A stretch of 64,000 bases of DNA from Lentisphaeraceae bacterium (GTDB lineage Bacteria; Verrucomicrobiota; Lentisphaeria; Lentisphaerales; Lentisphaeraceae), in assembly GCA_021232515.1 (NCBI GenBank), contig JAJPOQ010000041.1, positions 16,249 to 80,248 on the forward strand, in the 5' to 3' direction. A model generated the notes under the pieces. It ran no database searches and was not told where the DNA came from. It saw nothing but the letters and a program-made list of their open reading frames with translations. Below are positions 61,762-64,000 of the stretch, piece after piece; the stretch's first letter is position 1, and every line of letters starts with the position of its first letter. The position numbers and the translations under genes are program-made.

Positions 61762-62859
61762 ATGCGACTTTTGTTAAGTTTAGTAATTTTATTTGGAGTA
61801 GGGCAACAATCTTGGGCTGATAAAAATTTGGATAAAGTGGATAAGTTATCATCTGCTTTATCAGATAGTGTAAAAAGTAAATCCTTATATTTGAGTCTTT
61901 TAAACTCATCTAAAGCATTGGATAAGGGAAAAATCCAAGAGAGTATCTATGTTCTTGGTGTGCTAGGCGCAAGGCTTCATAAAGATCTCGGTAACTACAA
62001 AATCTATACCTCTAAACTTAAGAAAAATTATCCAAAATCCATTCTTGCTTCTGAACTCAGTCTTAAAAACCTAAGCGATGCTTGTAAAAAGTGTGATGGC
62101 AGTAAAACCAGCGAGAGAAATTGTTCAAAATGTAAAGGGACAGGCAAGTGTAAGAATGTAAAATGTGTAGATGGACAATATGATGGCTTTGAGTATATCG
62201 ACGGTAAGTTTACTAGTGTAAAGAAGGATTGTTCAACATGCTCAGCCTCAGGTATCTGTAATGGTTGTGAAGCAGGTAAACGAATGGCAAAGTGCACTCC
62301 TTGTAGAGGTAAAGGCTATAAATATAATGCAAGGATAGCTCTTGCTAAATATGAGGGGATGATAACAACTTTAGTCGCAGACATACAGACAGTTAAAGTT
62401 GAGTCAGAAAAGCAAGGGAAGCTCGCCAAGGGATTAGTCGAAGTTGATGGGGCTTGGTATACAAAAGATGAACTAGAGCTTAAGAGAAAGAAAGAGGAAC
62501 TGGCTAGAGACTTTGCAGAGAAAGATGCAGAATTAGCCAGAAAATTAGCTGCAGTAAAAAGTCTTGAGGAAGAAGGTTTGAATTTGCTTGCAGCAGTAGA
62601 GGCTACCACAGCAGATAAGTCAGAGCAGTTTATCGTTGAGATAGAAGTTTATCTTAAAAAGAACCCATATTTTTCCAAAATAGAAAAGCTGCGCTCCAGT
62701 TTAAGTTATTGCCGTTTGATACGCGACGGACAAAAATATGAAGTAAAAGGCTCTGTAGATGACGCGATAGTGACCTATAAAAAAGCTCTGCAAATCAAAG
62801 GCGACCAACAACTTTCGCGTAAACTCAAAAAATTAGGCAAACGGTCTATAGGACTTTAG
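61762..62859 (+). CDS. Secreted Cys-rich zinc-ribbon-like protein, copy 1
   Basis: A 365-residue exported protein: MRLLLSLVILFGVGQQSWAD is a signal peptide. Residues 108-185 hold a Cys-rich zinc-binding-like domain with DnaJ-like spacing: CKKCDGSK, CSKCKGTGKC, CSTCSASGIC, NGCEAG and CTPCRGKGY. The rest is charged helical sequence, with a coiled coil (KKEELARDFAEKDAELARKL) and a C-terminal TPR-like helix pair. A short GLVEVDGAWYTKDEL motif links it to the next gene. GGAG precedes the ATG. Function is unknown; there is no J domain. Confidence 0.75.
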   Translation: MRLLLSLVILFGVGQQSWADKNLDKVDKLSSALSDSVKSKSLYLSLLNSSKALDKGKIQESIYVLGVLGARLHKDLGNYKIYTSKLKKNYPKSILASELSLKNLSDACKKCDGSKTSERNCSKCKGTGKCKNVKCVDGQYDGFEYIDGKFTSVKKDCSTCSASGICNGCEAGKRMAKCTPCRGKGYKYNARIALAKYEGMITTLVADIQTVKVESEKQGKLAKGLVEVDGAWYTKDELELKRKKEELARDFAEKDAELARKLAAVKSLEEEGLNLLAAVEATTADKSEQFIVEIEVYLKKNPYFSKIEKLRSSLSYCRLIRDGQKYEVKGSVDDAIVTYKKALQIKGDQQLSRKLKKLGKRSIGL

Positions 62860-62925
62860 TTCATATAGTATTTACAAAACAGGTCCCGTAGTTATATTTA
62901 GCTACTAAGTATTTAGGGTCTGTCA

Positions 62926-63867
62926 TTGCGTATTATTTTATTCATATTTTTAGCCTTTTTAGCTACACCAATTTTAGCGGATAAACTATCTCAAGCAAAA
63001 GAGCTGAGAGAGTCGATAAAGCTACTAGTGGTTTCCCAGACCAACTTTCAAAAAGCTTTCAAGCTTTTTAAAGACGCAGATGTTTCTTTACTAAGTGCAA
63101 ATACCCGAGAACAAGTTCATACAGTAAACCTATTAGCAAGCTGGGTTTTTGTGAGTAAGTCCCTCCATGAAACCTCCCTCAAGAAGGTTTTAGCAATTAA
63201 TCCTAAATCAACAGCAATAGAGTATAAAGACTCAGCCTTCTTGATTGGCCCTTGTATCGATTGTGACGCATCTGGCATAGGAAGAAGAGACTGTCTAAAC
63301 TGTAAAGCAACTGGTGATTGCAGTAACTCCTTGTGTAAAGAAGGGAAGTACAGAGTTAAGTCTCCTGAGTTTGGTGATATATTGATGGATTGTAAGGTGT
63401 GTAAAGGCACTAGCTTTTGTACATATTGTCAAGGGGCAAAGGCTGTCCCAGGTAAGTGTGGTAAGTGCAACGGCTCACGTAGATCTCACGACAAAGATAG
63501 AGCTTACCTCATAGCTACGAAGAAGCTATTTGTATTATCTAGGCAGTTGGATGAGTTATTGAGAGAGGATTTTATTAGATCACAGAAGGCTAAAGGCTTA
63601 ACCGAAATAAACGGAGAATGGCTAGACGCCACAGAGCTACAAGCTTTCAATGCAAAGCAGGCTGCCCTTGCCGAAATGAAAAAGATCCAAGAACAAGCCA
63701 ATTTAGATAAAGATAAGCAAGCTCAGGCAAAAAGACTACTTGATCAATTGGACCTTCTTTATAAGAGAGATGAAGACTCTGCTAAAGCTATAGTCGACGA
63801 GCTATTTAATAATTATGAATCACCGGAGTTGCGCCAGAAGTTTACTTTAAAGTTAAAGTATTGGTAA
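62926..63867 (+). CDS. Secreted Cys-rich zinc-ribbon-like protein, copy 2
   Basis: A 313-residue paralogue of copy 1, 66 bp downstream. The TTG start at 62926 is used because the signal peptide (MRIILFIFLAFLATPILAD) begins there and AGGG lies 8 bases upstream. Residues 110-181 repeat the motif order: CIDCDASG, CLNCKATGDC, CKVCKGTSFC, CTYCQG and CGKCNGS. The GLTEINGEWLDATEL segment corresponds to the GLVEVDG motif of copy 1, followed by a charged helical tail. The two arose by tandem duplication and have diverged strongly. Confidence 0.72.
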   Translation: MRIILFIFLAFLATPILADKLSQAKELRESIKLLVVSQTNFQKAFKLFKDADVSLLSANTREQVHTVNLLASWVFVSKSLHETSLKKVLAINPKSTAIEYKDSAFLIGPCIDCDASGIGRRDCLNCKATGDCSNSLCKEGKYRVKSPEFGDILMDCKVCKGTSFCTYCQGAKAVPGKCGKCNGSRRSHDKDRAYLIATKKLFVLSRQLDELLREDFIRSQKAKGLTEINGEWLDATELQAFNAKQAALAEMKKIQEQANLDKDKQAQAKRLLDQLDLLYKRDEDSAKAIVDELFNNYESPELRQKFTLKLKYW

Positions 63868-63906
63868 TGTCTCAAGTTCTGTGATAAACGGATAATAATG
63901 AAGAAG

Positions 63907-63960
63907 TGCATTTAGGCCATATTTTATCTTGGACAATAAAAATATGAGGACCTAAATGCA
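63907..63960. repeat. Large imperfect inverted repeat at the right edge
   Basis: TGCATTTAGG (63907-63916) and CCTAAATGCA (63951-63960) are perfect 10-bp arms, and ATATTTTA / TAAAAATAT pairs lie inside with a small asymmetric bulge. No T tail. It overlaps the ribosome site and start codon of the gene at 63956, so it may be an operator or translation-control hairpin, or the end of an insertion element. Confidence 0.6.
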
Positions 63961-64000
63961 ACACGAAATTACAACGTCTCTTTGGTGTAGTCTATCAGAA
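63956..64000 (+). CDS. Start of a gene cut by the window edge
   Basis: ATG at 63956 with GAGGA about 7 bases upstream, followed by 15 open codons to the edge (MQHEITTSLWCSLSE). Too short to identify. The start lies within the right arm of the inverted repeat. Confidence 0.4.
   Translation, partial: MQHEITTSLWCSLSE

Overview
The window looks like a chromosomal segment from a member of the PVC group, most likely a Lentisphaera-like marine bacterium. The supporting signs are AT-rich DNA; two secreted cytochrome-c proteins of planctomycete type (the DUF1592-class protein with its DUF1552 partner, and a CxxCH membrane-bound dehydrogenase); a pseudopilin with an [10 protein letters not shown] start; a sulfatase; and transmembrane Ser/Thr kinases with TPR and leucine-rich tails, one of them next to an ECF sigma factor. 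The assignment rests on family content only.

Layout. 1-7595: a (+) sugar-type catabolic operon (Nramp-like transporter cut by the left edge, Gfo/Idh/MocA dehydrogenase, TIM-barrel isomerase, haem dehydrogenase, DUF1080 lipoprotein, GntR regulator). 7648-10942 (-): pseudopilin, then ECF sigma plus kinase 1. 11110-13734: secreted alpha/beta hydrolase and FAD oxidoreductase. 13735-14824: a REP-associated transposase (RAYT) with ten REP-like palindromes, six of them in an exact 47-bp tandem array. 14825-20552 (-): glycosyltransferase, sulfatase, NirD and NirB. 20863-22221: a YccT-like lipoprotein and a gene-poor gap. 22222-27811 (-): rho-coaE and fabI-asd-tyrS. 28121-36564 (+): hisH-hisF, a GSCFA protein, two degenerate RibBA-type genes, and the DUF1592/DUF1552 pair. 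36557-39977 (-): an RNA-methyltransferase-like gene and a large HEAT/TPR protein. 40093-43058 (+): rlmD-like, era, folB, folK. 43061-47350 (-): FHA-cyclase, cyclic-nucleotide-domain protein, Rsm22-like protein, nucleoside-sugar epimerase-like protein, HDOD protein. 47653-50420 (+): fliW, flagellin, flgB, flgC, fliE. 50461-56065: PLD-like nuclease (-), then RdgC-like, dtd and gatCAB (+). 56123-56965: a group II intron 5' remnant directly after the gatB terminator, followed by a decayed IS200-type element. 57136-61583 (-): porin, LysR regulator, kinase 2. 61762-63867 (+): two paralogous secreted Cys-rich proteins. A new gene starts at the right edge.

Most notable. (1) Both kinases lack the canonical VAIK lysine and carry a lysine at the third glycine of the P-loop, the arrangement known from eukaryotic WNK kinases. 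(2) The RAYT/REP module is unusually compact. (3) A group IIC-like intron remnant has an IS200-type transposase remnant where its reverse transcriptase would be expected. (4) Two tandem RibBA homologues have lost different active sites; one of them appears to have lost both. (5) A cyclase/reader pair has a reader lacking the phosphate-binding arginine. (6) A kinase is divergently paired with duplicated secreted zinc-ribbon-like proteins across a perfect inverted repeat.
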